DNA of 46,070 nt from Candidatus Blautia avicola (lineage in GTDB: Bacteria; Bacillota; Clostridia; Lachnospirales; Lachnospiraceae), in contig DWUY01000314.1 in the NCBI GenBank assembly GCA_019120515.1, forward strand, positions 1 through 46,070, written 5' to 3'. The position numbers and the translations under genes are program-made. Below the pieces are notes generated by a model. It worked only from the letters and a program-made list of their open reading frames with translations, did no database searches and had not been told where the DNA came from. Positions 36,776 to 46,070 of the stretch are shown piece after piece; position 1 is the stretch's first letter, and each line of letters starts with the position of its first letter.

Positions 36776-38502
36776 TACAGTTCCGCTCCTTCCTTCTGAG
36801 AATCATAGATCTGCCGGTAGATCTCATTTCTCTCCAGCAAAGTTTCATGGGTGCCTATATCGTTTACTTTCCCGTCGTCCAGAATGATGATCTGGTCTGC
36901 ATGCCGGACGGAAGAGATCCTCTGGGCGATAATGATCTTTGTCATATCCGGAAGATATTCTTTCATACGTTCCCTTATGCTGCCTTCTGTGGCTGTATCC
37001 ACTGCACTGGTAGAATCGTCCAGGATCAGGACCTTGGGCTTTTTCAGAAGGGCTCTGGCAATGCAGAGTCTCTGTTTTTGTCCTCCCGATACATTTACCC
37101 CTCCCTGGCCCATTTCCGTCTCGTAGCCCTGAGGCAGCCGGTCAATGAATTCATCGGCGCAGGCAATATGGCAGGCCAGTTCTACCTCCTCTTTAGAGGC
37201 ATTCTCATTTCCCCATTTCAGATTGGAAAGAAGGGTTCCGGAAAACAGGGTATTCTTCTGAAGGACCATGGCAATGGCGTCCCGAAGGTGTTCCATAGGG
37301 TACTCTTCCACCGGAATGCCGTCTATACAGATCCTTCCCTTTTCCGCCTCATAAAGTCTGGGGATCAGCTGTACAAGGGTAGTCTTGGCCGACCCGGTCT
37401 GGCCGATGATCCCTGCCGTCTGCCCCGGCTCTATGTGAAAGGAAATATCTGAAAGGACATACTCTCTGGCTTCCTTCTTATACTTGAACCATACATGATC
37501 AAAAGTGATCTCTCCCCGTTCTACCTGAATATCTCTGGCTTTCTCATCAGTAATATCCACTTTCTCATCAATGACCTCCATGATCCGGACTCCGGAAGCC
37601 ACAGAACGGGTCATCATAAGAAACACATTAGAGATCATCATAAGAGAATTCAGGATCTGGAGCACATAGCTTAAAAATCCTGTCAGTTCCCCTACTTCCA
37701 TTCCCCCGGTGTTGATCAGCTCCCCGCCAAACCAGAGGATGGAAAGGATGGTCCCGTACATGACAAACTGCATGGCAGGCATATTCAATGCCGCCAGACA
37801 AAAGGCCTGCTGTGACTGTTCCTTCAGGTTTTCATTTCCTTCTTCAAATTTCGCCTTTTCATAATCTCCTCTTACATAGGCCTTTACCACCCGGACCGCC
37901 GTAAGATTCTCCTGAATGATCCGGTTTACATTGTCAATAGCCCCCTGCATGGTCCCGTAAAGAGGACGCACCTTCATGGTAATAAGGAAAAGCAGGCAGG
38001 CCAGCAAAGGCAGAGCTACCAGAAATACCACCGCCAGCTCCCGGTTAATAGAAAAAGCTACTGCCGTAGCCGCCACCAGCATCACCGGACCCCGACAGAA
38101 GGGGCGCATGCCTGTGGAAACCGTGTTCTGAATGTTTGTCACATCACTGGTAAGCCTTGTCACCAGGGAAGAGACCCGGAAGTGATCAATGTTGGAAAAA
38201 GAATATTTCTGAAGCTTTTCATATTCCGCCTGCCGGAGCCGGGCTCCCAGTCCCTGGCCTGCCAGAGCCGCAAACCTGGCGCTTCCCACGCCCAGAAGCA
38301 GAGCGATCACGCCACAGATCACCATTTCCCCGCCTTTTTGGAAAATATAGGCCCTGTTCCCGGAAGCTACCCCTACATCAACCAGATCCGCCATGATCAG
38401 AGGGACCAGAAGCTCAAAGATAGACTCTGCCGCAATACAGAGCAAAGCAAGGAACCCATATTTTTTATACTGTCCCATGTAAGAAAACAGCCTTCGAATC
38501 AT
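36775..38502 (-). CDS. ABC exporter half-transporter (ATP-binding/permease)
   Basis: Start MIRRLFSYMGQYKKYG (38502) with GGAGG upstream; 'IGQTGSAKTTLVQLIPRLYE', 'NVSGGQKQRLCIARALL', 'LILDDSTSAVD'. Confidence 0.92.
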   Translation of the reverse strand: MIRRLFSYMGQYKKYGFLALLCIAAESIFELLVPLIMADLVDVGVASGNRAYIFQKGGEMVICGVIALLLGVGSARFAALAGQGLGARLRQAEYEKLQKYSFSNIDHFRVSSLVTRLTSDVTNIQNTVSTGMRPFCRGPVMLVAATAVAFSINRELAVVFLVALPLLACLLFLITMKVRPLYGTMQGAIDNVNRIIQENLTAVRVVKAYVRGDYEKAKFEEGNENLKEQSQQAFCLAALNMPAMQFVMYGTILSILWFGGELINTGGMEVGELTGFLSYVLQILNSLMMISNVFLMMTRSVASGVRIMEVIDEKVDITDEKARDIQVERGEITFDHVWFKYKKEAREYVLSDISFHIEPGQTAGIIGQTGSAKTTLVQLIPRLYEAEKGRICIDGIPVEEYPMEHLRDAIAMVLQKNTLFSGTLLSNLKWGNENASKEEVELACHIACADEFIDRLPQGYETEMGQGGVNVSGGQKQRLCIARALLKKPKVLILDDSTSAVDTATEGSIRERMKEYLPDMTKIIIAQRISSVRHADQIIILDDGKVNDIGTHETLLERNEIYRQIYDSQKEGAEL

Positions 38503-38518
38503 TTTCCGCACCTCCATT

Positions 38519-38562
38519 GTTGTATATACAACTATTGTATGCCGCAAGTTTTTTCCTGTCAA
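38519..38562 (-). promoter_or_regulatory. Promoter with overlapping palindromic operator for the ABC-ABC-MarR operon
   Basis: Minus strand TTGACA (38562-38557), 17 nt, TACAAT (38539-38534), then the perfect 14-bp palindrome GTTGTATATACAAC (38519-38532) at about +1. Confidence 0.75.
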
Positions 38563-38683
38563 TCTCTTTTGCTTTATCTTGTAAGATCTATCTGTATCTT
38601 ATAAAATGATGTTGAGGGCAAAAGCCCTATCTCATGGGAATGAACGACTTGTACCCGGCATTGTAAAAAGGAGGATTCATTAT

Positions 38684-39502
38684 ATGTATACCGTGGAATA
38701 CGACCGTTTATCGGAAGAACAGACAAAAAAATATCTGGAAAGGATCGGCCTTTCCTATCCTGCAGCTCCCACTCTGGAAACTCTGCATACTCTGATCTGG
38801 TCACATCAGTGCCGGGTCCCTTTTGAGGACATAGACACCAGTCTCCTGGCCTGTCCCGTCTCTCTCTCCACCCAGGATCTGTACCGGAAGATCGTAGAGG
38901 AACGCCGCGGAGGTTTCTGTTTTGAGCTTAACGGCCTCTTTCTCCTTCTCCTTAAAAGTCTGGGCTTTGAAGCCTATGCCTGTATGTGCAGGGTAGCCGC
39001 AGGATTTACCACCCTTCGGGCCCTGACCCACCGGGCCTCCATTGTCCGCTTAGATGGGAGAGCGTATCTCTGTGACGTAGGACTTGGAGGACCTATGGCT
39101 CCTTTCGCCGTCGAACTCTCCTCTAAGCCTCAGACCAGAAAAGGGGAAACCTATCGGATCACAGACACCGGCGACGGATGGAAACTTCTTCTCCGCCGGG
39201 AAGCAGAGGGCACAGACAGCCCTGTGATCATCTTTGCCACTGTGCCATTTCTGTCTGAAGATTTCACGCCTCTTATGGACGCCCTGCTGGCAAGGCCGGA
39301 CAATCTTTTTTCCAATCATCTGGTGATTAATCTCAGGACTCCTGACGGATACAAAAACTTCCGTGACGATACCCTGATCTGGCGCGCCGGCGGGGAGCGA
39401 AAAGAAATCCGGTACGCCCCAGAGGACATACCGGATATGATACAAAATGTTTTCGGCTTAAATTACCGCAAAGAACTCCTTGCCAAGAATCTGCATCTAT
39501 GA
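38684..39502 (+). CDS. Arylamine N-acetyltransferase
   Basis: Start MYTVEYDRL with GGAGG upstream; catalytic Cys in 'ERRGGFCFELNGLF', 'THRASIVRLDGRAYLCDVGLGG'. Confidence 0.9.
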   Translation: MYTVEYDRLSEEQTKKYLERIGLSYPAAPTLETLHTLIWSHQCRVPFEDIDTSLLACPVSLSTQDLYRKIVEERRGGFCFELNGLFLLLLKSLGFEAYACMCRVAAGFTTLRALTHRASIVRLDGRAYLCDVGLGGPMAPFAVELSSKPQTRKGETYRITDTGDGWKLLLRREAEGTDSPVIIFATVPFLSEDFTPLMDALLARPDNLFSNHLVINLRTPDGYKNFRDDTLIWRAGGERKEIRYAPEDIPDMIQNVFGLNYRKELLAKNLHL

Positions 39503-39895
39503 TCAGAATCTTACCGTCCTGGGCTCCTCTGTGAAAGAGGAAAAAACAGCCGTGCAGTCTTCCAGGGCAAATACCTGGGTATTGCCGTCGTCAGGCCGAT
39601 ACATTTTCTGGAGAGACGGATAGGCATCCAGCATATGCTTTCTGGCTTCGTATCTGTCATCCTCCAGGGCCCTGGCCGTCAGGCGGAGCCAGCGGCTGCC
39701 GTCAAAAGCGCAGATCTCAATCTTAGGATTTGCCATGATCTGTTTAGATACTTCTTTCACCTTTCCGGTCTGGATATAAAGCTTTCCTTCAAAAAGATCA
39801 ATGGTACCGAAAGCCCGGACTCTGGGCTGGTCTCCTTCTACAGTTGCCAGATAATAGGTTCCGCATTTTTTCAGAAATTCATATACTTCTTCCAA
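39503..39895 (-). CDS. Pyridoxamine 5'-phosphate oxidase family protein
   Basis: 130 aa; 'CGTYYLATVEGDQPRVRAFGTIDLFEGKLYIQTGKVKEVSKQIMANPKIEICAF'. Confidence 0.88.
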   Translation of the reverse strand: MEEVYEFLKKCGTYYLATVEGDQPRVRAFGTIDLFEGKLYIQTGKVKEVSKQIMANPKIEICAFDGSRWLRLTARALEDDRYEARKHMLDAYPSLQKMYRPDDGNTQVFALEDCTAVFSSFTEEPRTVRF

Positions 39896-39908
39896 AGTTT
39901 ATTCCTCC

Positions 39909-40913
39909 TTATTTTCCATAATGTTCTTTATTGAAACGATCGATCTCATCATCAATCGTCTTATCCACATTCGGATAAATGGCATAATCTTTTCCGCCAT
40001 AGGTCAGGCTTGGAATGAAATGTCCGCCGGGAGCGTACTCATCGCAGGCTCTTCTCACTTCCTGACGTATCTCGTCCTCTGTAGAATCCGCCCGGTCAAC
40101 AATGGCTGCGTCAATGCCTCCCATCAGCACCATCCTGCCATCCAGCTTTTTCTGCATAGCCGGAATATCATTGCTTGGAAGAACGCCCTGCCAGATATCA
40201 ATGCCGATCTCTGCCATATCTTCAACAATAGGCTCACAGTAAGAATCTGCATGGTGCATAACGATCACGCCATTCTCTTTCATGTATCCATAGATCCTCC
40301 TGTAATGTTCCTTAAAGAACTCTCTCCAGGTATCCGGGCTCATAAACAGGCTGGTCTTAGAACCCCAGTCATCATGAGACAGGATCACATCCGGATGAAG
40401 ATTGTCCACCAGCAGTTTTGCATAGGTAAAACGATATTCCGCAATAGCATCCACCAGTTCATGCATAGCCTCCGGTTCTGCCAGCAGGTTCATCAAAGCG
40501 TCCTCAAATCCCATAAGATAATGGCACTGCTCAAAGATACCGGTGCCCATAAAAGCCATGGCCAGATGTCCTCTTTCCCTGATCTCGTCTCTCAGTTTAA
40601 TCGTATCTTCCCAGCCTTCACTGCAGTTTGCTTTCAGATCCGGAACTTTTACATATTTTTTCCACTCCGTAACATCCGGGCATACCTTGTTTTCTTCCGT
40701 CACATGAGGCATAGGTCCCGGGGCGTCTTCCGGAAACAGGATACAGGTTCCCCACTTGTCATAGGAAGTAACCCCTCTTTTCCGGTTTCCTCTGCAATAC
40801 TGGTTGATGGGATCTGTCATGATCTGTTCAAAAGGCTCATACTGTTTCAGCAGTCTCTCCGGCTGCCCGTCCTTCTTTAAAAGCTCCATAAGAATTTCCT
40901 TTGCTGTACTCAT
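39909..40913 (-). CDS. Uroporphyrinogen decarboxylase/methyltransferase (URO-D/MtaA-like) family protein
   Basis: 334 aa; 'VILSHDDWGSKTSLFMSPDTWREFFKEHYRRIYGYMKENGVIVMHHADSYCEPIVEDMAEIGIDIWQG'. Confidence 0.85.
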   Translation of the reverse strand: MSTAKEILMELLKKDGQPERLLKQYEPFEQIMTDPINQYCRGNRKRGVTSYDKWGTCILFPEDAPGPMPHVTEENKVCPDVTEWKKYVKVPDLKANCSEGWEDTIKLRDEIRERGHLAMAFMGTGIFEQCHYLMGFEDALMNLLAEPEAMHELVDAIAEYRFTYAKLLVDNLHPDVILSHDDWGSKTSLFMSPDTWREFFKEHYRRIYGYMKENGVIVMHHADSYCEPIVEDMAEIGIDIWQGVLPSNDIPAMQKKLDGRMVLMGGIDAAIVDRADSTEDEIRQEVRRACDEYAPGGHFIPSLTYGGKDYAIYPNVDKTIDDEIDRFNKEHYGK

Positions 40914-41054
40914 ACAATTACCCTCCTGTTCTAGAAATATAATTGTCTGCTCTTTTCTTTCAATCCCCTGATGGTTTTGAACGTTTTATATATATAATTA
41001 TAATATTCAGAATTTATAAGTCAATCATGTTTTTTGCTTTTATGTTTATGGACA

Positions 41055-41099
41055 AAGATCCAGGGCCGGCCTCATTGACAAAGGCCGGCCCCGGATCTT
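41055..41099 (-). terminator. Strong hairpin downstream of the MATE gene, probable terminator
   Basis: AAGATCC-a-GGGCCGGCCT ... AGGCCGGCCC-c-GGATCTT. Confidence 0.65.
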
Positions 41100-41105
41100 A
41101 ACTTT

Positions 41106-42476
41106 CTATTTGATCTTTTTTAAATTTTCCATAGTCAGTATTTTCTTGATGTTGCACAGAAACAGGATACTTGCGATCACCGCTGAAGTAATATCTGCCA
41201 CCGGTTCCGCATAGTAAACGCCCATGACCCCGAAGAAATTGGGGAAGATCAGAGCCAGCGGCACCAGCAGGATCACCTTACGCAGAAGGGCGATAAAGAG
41301 GGATATCTTCGCCTGGCCCAGTCCCAGGAAAGTAGGCTGGATACCATTCTGGAGACCGAAGATCAGCATCCCCGCCATAAATACCGGCATGACTTTTCCC
41401 GTAAGAGCGATGAGATCACTCTCATTGGTAAACATCATAGCATAAAATTCCGGGAAGATCATGGCGGAAGCCGCTGTCACAAAGGAGATCAGAAAGCTTC
41501 CGAAGATCATATAGCGGTAGGTGGTCCGCACCCTGTCAAATTTTCCTGCGCCGAAATTATAGCTTACAATAGGCTGTACCCCCTGGGTATAGCCGCTTAA
41601 AGGCGCGGAAAAAAGCTGCATCACGCTCTGCATGATCGTGAGGGATCCTACATACAGATCCCCGCCGAACTTCTGGAGCTGATGATTCAGCACAATAGAG
41701 ATAAGGCTTTCCGTGGACCGCATGATAAATGGGGAGATCCCCAGAGAGAAGATCTGTCCGATGACCCGGATATCCGGGCGGATACAGGAAGGAACGATCT
41801 TCAGCACTGCTTTCTTATCCACCAGGGCTTTCACATTCCAGGCAGCGCTTACCGCCTGGGAGATGACTGTGGCAATGGCGGCGCCCTTTACCCCCATATG
41901 AAATACGAAAATAAAGATTGGATCCAGCACAATATTGATCACTGCTCCGATGACAATGGACATCATAGCTGTAGTAGATCTTCCCTGGGCAATGATGAAG
42001 GGATTCAGTCCCAGAGCGATCTCCACAAACACCGTTCCTATCAGATAGATCGTCAGATATTCCATAGCATAACCGATGGTAGCGTCGCTGGCTCCAAATG
42101 CATAAAGAAGGGGTCTCTGAAAGATGAGAAATACCGCCATCAGGATCAGAGAGAAGCACAGCAGCATAAACACTCCCGTACCCAGGATCTTCTCCGCATG
42201 TTTTTTGTCATTTTTCCCCATCCAGATAGACGCCAGGGGGGCTCCTCCGGAACCTACAAAAGCGGAAAAGGCGGAGATCAGAGTGATAATGGGAAAGGTA
42301 AGCCCCACTCCCGTAAGAGCGGCGGCTCCCACTCCCGAAATATGTCCTATGTAGATACGGTCTACAATGTTGTATAAAATATTGATGACCTGGGCAATGA
42401 CTGAAGGTATCGCCATCCGGACCATCAGGCTTGGGATCTTTTCCGTTCCCATAATCCGGTTATCTGCTTTTTCCAA
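41106..42476 (-). CDS. MATE family efflux transporter
   Basis: 456 aa; 'MAIPSVIAQVINILYNIVDRIYIGHISGVGAAALTGVGLTFPI'. Confidence 0.93.
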   Translation of the reverse strand: MEKADNRIMGTEKIPSLMVRMAIPSVIAQVINILYNIVDRIYIGHISGVGAAALTGVGLTFPIITLISAFSAFVGSGGAPLASIWMGKNDKKHAEKILGTGVFMLLCFSLILMAVFLIFQRPLLYAFGASDATIGYAMEYLTIYLIGTVFVEIALGLNPFIIAQGRSTTAMMSIVIGAVINIVLDPIFIFVFHMGVKGAAIATVISQAVSAAWNVKALVDKKAVLKIVPSCIRPDIRVIGQIFSLGISPFIMRSTESLISIVLNHQLQKFGGDLYVGSLTIMQSVMQLFSAPLSGYTQGVQPIVSYNFGAGKFDRVRTTYRYMIFGSFLISFVTAASAMIFPEFYAMMFTNESDLIALTGKVMPVFMAGMLIFGLQNGIQPTFLGLGQAKISLFIALLRKVILLVPLALIFPNFFGVMGVYYAEPVADITSAVIASILFLCNIKKILTMENLKKIK

Positions 42477-42546
42477 AATCTTTCCTCTTTTCTAATCATA
42501 ATCTGCCTGAAATTATCTCTCTGATCCGCAAAAAAGTCAAGATTTC

Positions 42547-43791
42547 TTATTTTTCTCCTTTTTTCACCGCTGCAGCAATAGATAAAGCGGGAGAATAGAA
42601 GGGGATCAGAGTGGACTGGAAAGCGTGGTACAGATCAGATTTTCCCGGCCATACTGTGCCGATCACCTGATTGTGCTCATCCAGTTGATGGAACCAGGAG
42701 CCGTTTACATGATCCAGTACCGTCTCATCCAGATACTTCATAAACTCTGCGTAATACCGGCCGTACTCTTCTTTTCCCGTAACATGGTACAGCACAGAGG
42801 AGGTATTGATAGCCTCTGCCAGCGTCCAGTGCATACGGTCATGGACCACCGGTTTTCCATTCCAGTCCGTCGTATATACGATACCCGGAGCCCCGTCTGC
42901 GTTCCATGCGTCTTTTACCGCCCGGTTAAAGAGGTTCTCTGCTGCTTCAATATATCTGGCCGCTCCCCGGGCGTCCTCTTTATAGGTGGAAAGGGACCAC
43001 TGAGTGATCAGCCTTGCCCACTCGATCCCATGACCCGGAGTAGCCCCGTATGGTTTAAACTGGTCTGCCGGCTGATCCTTATTGCATTCCAGATCCGGTG
43101 TCCAGTCTCTGGTAAAGTGCTCCGGGATCCTCCACTCATTTGCAGAAGCCCAGCCTAATACATGGTCAATGATCCTGCCGGCCCTTACCCGGTATTCTTC
43201 TTTTCCTGCAGCGTCAGCTACTGCCAGAAAAGCCTCTACCGTGTGCATATTGGCGTTCAGTCCCCGGTAATCGTCCAGCACTGTAAACTCTGTATTCCAG
43301 GTATCGCAGGAAAGTCCCTCTTCCTCATTCCAGAAACGAAGATCATAGAGTTTCAGCGCGTCTTCCAGAAGTTCTTCCGCTCCAGGCCGTCCTGCCAGAA
43401 GGGCCGATGTAGCTGCCAGGATCACAAAAGCGTGGGCATAACACTGCTTATTCGGTAAGATCTGGTTATCTGCTGTAAGCCCTGCGTACCAGCCTCCGTT
43501 TTGTGTGTCATGGAGTTCTCCCCGGAGGCCTTTAAGGCCTGCGTCTGCCAGTTCTTCACTGCCTGTATGGCCCCAAAAAGTGCCGATACTGTATACATGG
43601 GTCATCCTGGAAGTGATCCAGGTCTCCCGGCTTCTTTCCTTCCAGGGGGTTCCGTCATCTCCCAGATAATAGGAGCTTCCTCCCGGAGAAGGAAATCTGC
43701 GGCCGAAATTCAGCAGATTTTCCCGGATCTCCTCCTGAAATTTTCTGTTTTCTTCTGTACCGATCTGATATTTTTTCTGTAACTCGCTCAT
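42547..43791 (-). CDS. AGE family epimerase/isomerase, YihS-like aldose-ketose isomerase
   Basis: 414 aa; 'WITSRMTHVYSIG', 'DDYRGLNANMHTVEAFLAV', 'YGATPGHGIEWARL', 'IVYTTDWNGKPVV'. Confidence 0.87.
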   Translation of the reverse strand: MSELQKKYQIGTEENRKFQEEIRENLLNFGRRFPSPGGSSYYLGDDGTPWKERSRETWITSRMTHVYSIGTFWGHTGSEELADAGLKGLRGELHDTQNGGWYAGLTADNQILPNKQCYAHAFVILAATSALLAGRPGAEELLEDALKLYDLRFWNEEEGLSCDTWNTEFTVLDDYRGLNANMHTVEAFLAVADAAGKEEYRVRAGRIIDHVLGWASANEWRIPEHFTRDWTPDLECNKDQPADQFKPYGATPGHGIEWARLITQWSLSTYKEDARGAARYIEAAENLFNRAVKDAWNADGAPGIVYTTDWNGKPVVHDRMHWTLAEAINTSSVLYHVTGKEEYGRYYAEFMKYLDETVLDHVNGSWFHQLDEHNQVIGTVWPGKSDLYHAFQSTLIPFYSPALSIAAAVKKGEK

Positions 43792-43916
43792 TTTATTACC
43801 TCGCTGCTTTCTTTAACAATTCTCTGATTTGTGAGGGCTATTTTGAAATCCTCATTTTTTCCCTTATTATACTATCCTTCCTCCTGCGCTTCAATTGGCT
43901 TCTTTCTTGAAACAGT

Positions 43917-43947
43917 GAAAAAAGAGCGGATGTTCCTACATCCACTC
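43917..43947 (-). terminator. Rho-independent terminator overlapping the HAD-gene stop codon
   Basis: Minus strand GAGTGGATG-taggaa-CATCCGCTC-TTTTTTC; the stop codon TAG sits in the loop (43938-43936). Confidence 0.75.
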
Positions 43948-44745
43948 TCTGTACAGTTCTGCTATAGAACTAAATATATAATCCGGTCCGTAATCGCAGG
44001 CCTCCCCGTCTTCTCTTGTGGCCTCTCCTGTAAGGACAAGGGCAGTTTCCACCCCGGCATTATGACCGCAGAGGATATCTGTGTAAAGCCGGTCTCCCAC
44101 TACCAGGGTTTCCTCCCGGGAGAAATGGTTCAGCTTCAGAGCATAATCTACCATAGCGGTACCTGGTTTCCCAAGATATTTAGGCTTTCTCTTCACCGCG
44201 TGCTCCAGCATCTCACAGATAGCTCCGCAGTCCGGCACATAGCCGAATTCAATCGGGCACACATAGTCCAGATTGGTAGCCAGATAGTCCACCCTGCGGG
44301 TACTCAGTACCTGGCAGGTATCCTGGATCTTCTCATAGGTAAGCTGGTTGTCATAGGAAACCAGGACACAGGCGATATCCTCATCCATACAGTCTGTTGT
44401 CACACGGATCTTGTTCTTCTTCAGCTCCCGTAGGAAAGATTTTGTCCCCATCACATAGATCAGCTTCCCGTCATAATGCTTTTTCAGATACTGGACCGTA
44501 GCAAAGGAAGCTGTGATAAAATTGGTATAGTCCGTCATAACTCCCAGTTTCTGAAAGGACAGGATATAATCCTCGATACTCCTTGTAGAATTATTGGTAA
44601 TAAAGACAAACTGCCCGCCGCTGTTTTTTACTGCTTTTAAAAATTCTCTGGTGCCGTCGATCAGCCTCTGCCCGATACATACCGTGCCGTCTATATCCAG
44701 GAGGAACAGGCGTTTATCCTTTATAAATCCTTTATCCTGCCGCAT
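43936..44745 (-). CDS. HAD-IIA family hydrolase (NagD/AraL-like)
   Basis: 269 aa; 'LFLLDIDGTVCIGQRLIDGTREFL', 'VFITNNSTRS', 'LGKPGTAMVDYAL', 'VVGDRLYTDILCG'. Confidence 0.92.
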   Translation of the reverse strand: MRQDKGFIKDKRLFLLDIDGTVCIGQRLIDGTREFLKAVKNSGGQFVFITNNSTRSIEDYILSFQKLGVMTDYTNFITASFATVQYLKKHYDGKLIYVMGTKSFLRELKKNKIRVTTDCMDEDIACVLVSYDNQLTYEKIQDTCQVLSTRRVDYLATNLDYVCPIEFGYVPDCGAICEMLEHAVKRKPKYLGKPGTAMVDYALKLNHFSREETLVVGDRLYTDILCGHNAGVETALVLTGEATREDGEACDYGPDYIFSSIAELYREWM

Positions 44746-45472
44746 TTTCCACCTGCCTTCTCACCGAAAGGGCCGTATCCGGATAATTGGTGATCACCGC
44801 TTCCAGATCTTCCTCTATGAATTTTTTCATATCTTTTTCTTTATTCACTGTCCAGACCCGGACTTTCAGGCCGCTGGCCTTGTATTTTTCCAGAAAATCT
44901 GCCATATACAAATGGTAAACTGCCGGATGTAATCCACATACGCCGGTATTTTTTGCATACTTTTCCACATCCAGCAGCACGTCACTGTATAAATAGGCAG
45001 TTTCCGCTTTTTCGTCAAGGCTCCGGATCTTCTGTACACTGTAATGGTTAAAGGAAGAATAGATCACCCTGTCCTCCATTCCTGCGTTTTTCACGATCTT
45101 CATAGTCTTCTCTTCAATGCCCGGATACCAGAAGATCCCGGTCTTTAATTCAATGTTTACTTCCATTCTCCCCGGTTTTACCAGTTCCAGAACTTCTTCT
45201 AACGTAGGGATCTTTACTCCTTTATATTTTTCCATATGATTATGGAAGGAAAATTTTTTCAGTTCCTCTAAAGTATAATCCCTTACATACCCTTTTCCTG
45301 TGCTTGTACGGTCAATAGCCTCATCATGGATCACTACCACTTGGCCGTCTTTTGTAAGCTGTACGTCCAGCTCGATCCCGTCTGCTCCCTGCTCCTGGGC
45401 CAGGCTGAAAGCCTGAAGAGTATTTTCCGGCGCATAGCCGCTGGCGCCTCTGTGTGCAAATACTTTTGTCAT
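44732..45472 (-). CDS. Glycerophosphodiester phosphodiesterase
   Basis: 246 aa; 'VFAHRGASGYAPENTLQAFSLAQEQGADGIELDVQLTKDGQVVVIHDEAIDRTSTGKG'. Confidence 0.95.
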   Translation of the reverse strand: MTKVFAHRGASGYAPENTLQAFSLAQEQGADGIELDVQLTKDGQVVVIHDEAIDRTSTGKGYVRDYTLEELKKFSFHNHMEKYKGVKIPTLEEVLELVKPGRMEVNIELKTGIFWYPGIEEKTMKIVKNAGMEDRVIYSSFNHYSVQKIRSLDEKAETAYLYSDVLLDVEKYAKNTGVCGLHPAVYHLYMADFLEKYKASGLKVRVWTVNKEKDMKKFIEEDLEAVITNYPDTALSVRRQVENAAG

Positions 45473-45707
45473 GATCTTTTCCTTCTTTCCGATTTTTTCT
45501 TTGACTGCTGTCCTTCCAGGTCAAAGGTGCAAAGAAAGGGCTGCCCCATTAATCAGATTCAAGGATATTCCTGACATATGACTAATGTGACAGCTCCCTC
45601 ATTTACCTGTCTATGGCTATTATAGCATGGCGTCTCCAATGCGCAAGGTTCTGAATAACCAAATCCCTATGGAGATCACCTACTGCTGCTCTGACATTCT
45701 CTCAGGA

Positions 45708-46070
45708 TCAGCCATTTACCAGGTTATATTCTTCAATGGACTTATTAATGGTGTCGGCCATATTGGAAACGGCCTCATCTACATCCACCTCGCCGTTTAA
45801 CATACTCTCGATCTCAGATTCTACCGTATCTCTCGCCTCAGAGAATACGCTTAACAGCGCGCCTACATATTCCGGTGAAGAATCATGGAGCTGATCGATA
45901 GCTGTCTGGAACTGAGGATACTGGGCGATGTTATCTTTAAATACCTGCTCTTCCTGAGCTGCAACAGTTACAGGGAAGTATCCGGTCTGTGCGTTCCAGT
46001 AAGCCTGAGATTCCGGAGAGATCAGGAATTTTACAAACTCCCAGGTAGCTCTTAACTTCTTAGGATCGTT
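45708..46070 (-). CDS. ABC transporter extracellular solute-binding protein, C-terminal part (runs off the right edge)
   Basis: Minus-strand translation: NDPKKLRATWEFVKFLISPESQAYWNAQTGYFPVTVAAQEEQVFKDNIAQYPQFQTAIDQLHDSSPEYVGALLSVFSEARDTVESEIESMLNGEVDVDEAVSNMADTINKSIEEYNLVNG*. Confidence 0.85.
   Translation of the reverse strand, partial: NDPKKLRATWEFVKFLISPESQAYWNAQTGYFPVTVAAQEEQVFKDNIAQYPQFQTAIDQLHDSSPEYVGALLSVFSEARDTVESEIESMLNGEVDVDEAVSNMADTINKSIEEYNLVNG

Noticed and set aside
1-46070. CRISPR arrays, transposases, integrases, tRNA or rRNA genes
   Set aside because: None seen by eye on either strand; no regularly spaced direct repeats or recognisable mobile-element proteins.

Overview
The window appears to be Lachnospiraceae-like (Clostridia) chromosomal DNA; this taxonomic guess comes from gene content and sequence style only. 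Most genes lie on the minus strand. I found no transposase, integrase, tRNA, rRNA or CRISPR array.

Contents from left to right:
- a SAM-I (S-box) riboswitch on the minus strand at the left edge
- murA, aroK, a flavin reductase-like gene and a CBS/DRTGG pyrophosphatase
- an S1-domain protein, a PTS EIIC-like protein and a small (p)ppGpp synthetase
- a beta-mannosidase/GH3/AraC/FGGY-kinase glycan block
- an Hsp70 (HscC-like), J-protein, MoxR AAA+ and VWA cluster
- a decayed ubiD next to ubiX and lpdD-like genes, then a DnaJ-type protein
- an iron-type alcohol dehydrogenase
- a seven-gene Dlt-like operon containing an Asp/Glu-type racemase
- an ABC-ABC-MarR exporter operon
- NAT, PNPOx, URO-D-like, MATE, YihS-like AGE isomerase, HAD, GDPD and a partial ABC solute-binding protein

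The two best candidates for something undescribed are:
(1) a recurrent structured leader element upstream of murA and, in two tandem units with compensatory base changes, upstream of the S1-domain gene. Related palindromes occur at relQ and araC.
(2) the Dlt-like operon (transglutaminase-like, racemase, adenylation enzyme, carrier protein, MBOAT, SGNH-like, lipoprotein). It may install an acidic D-amino acid rather than D-Ala.

All calls are by eye. No searches or folding programs were run.
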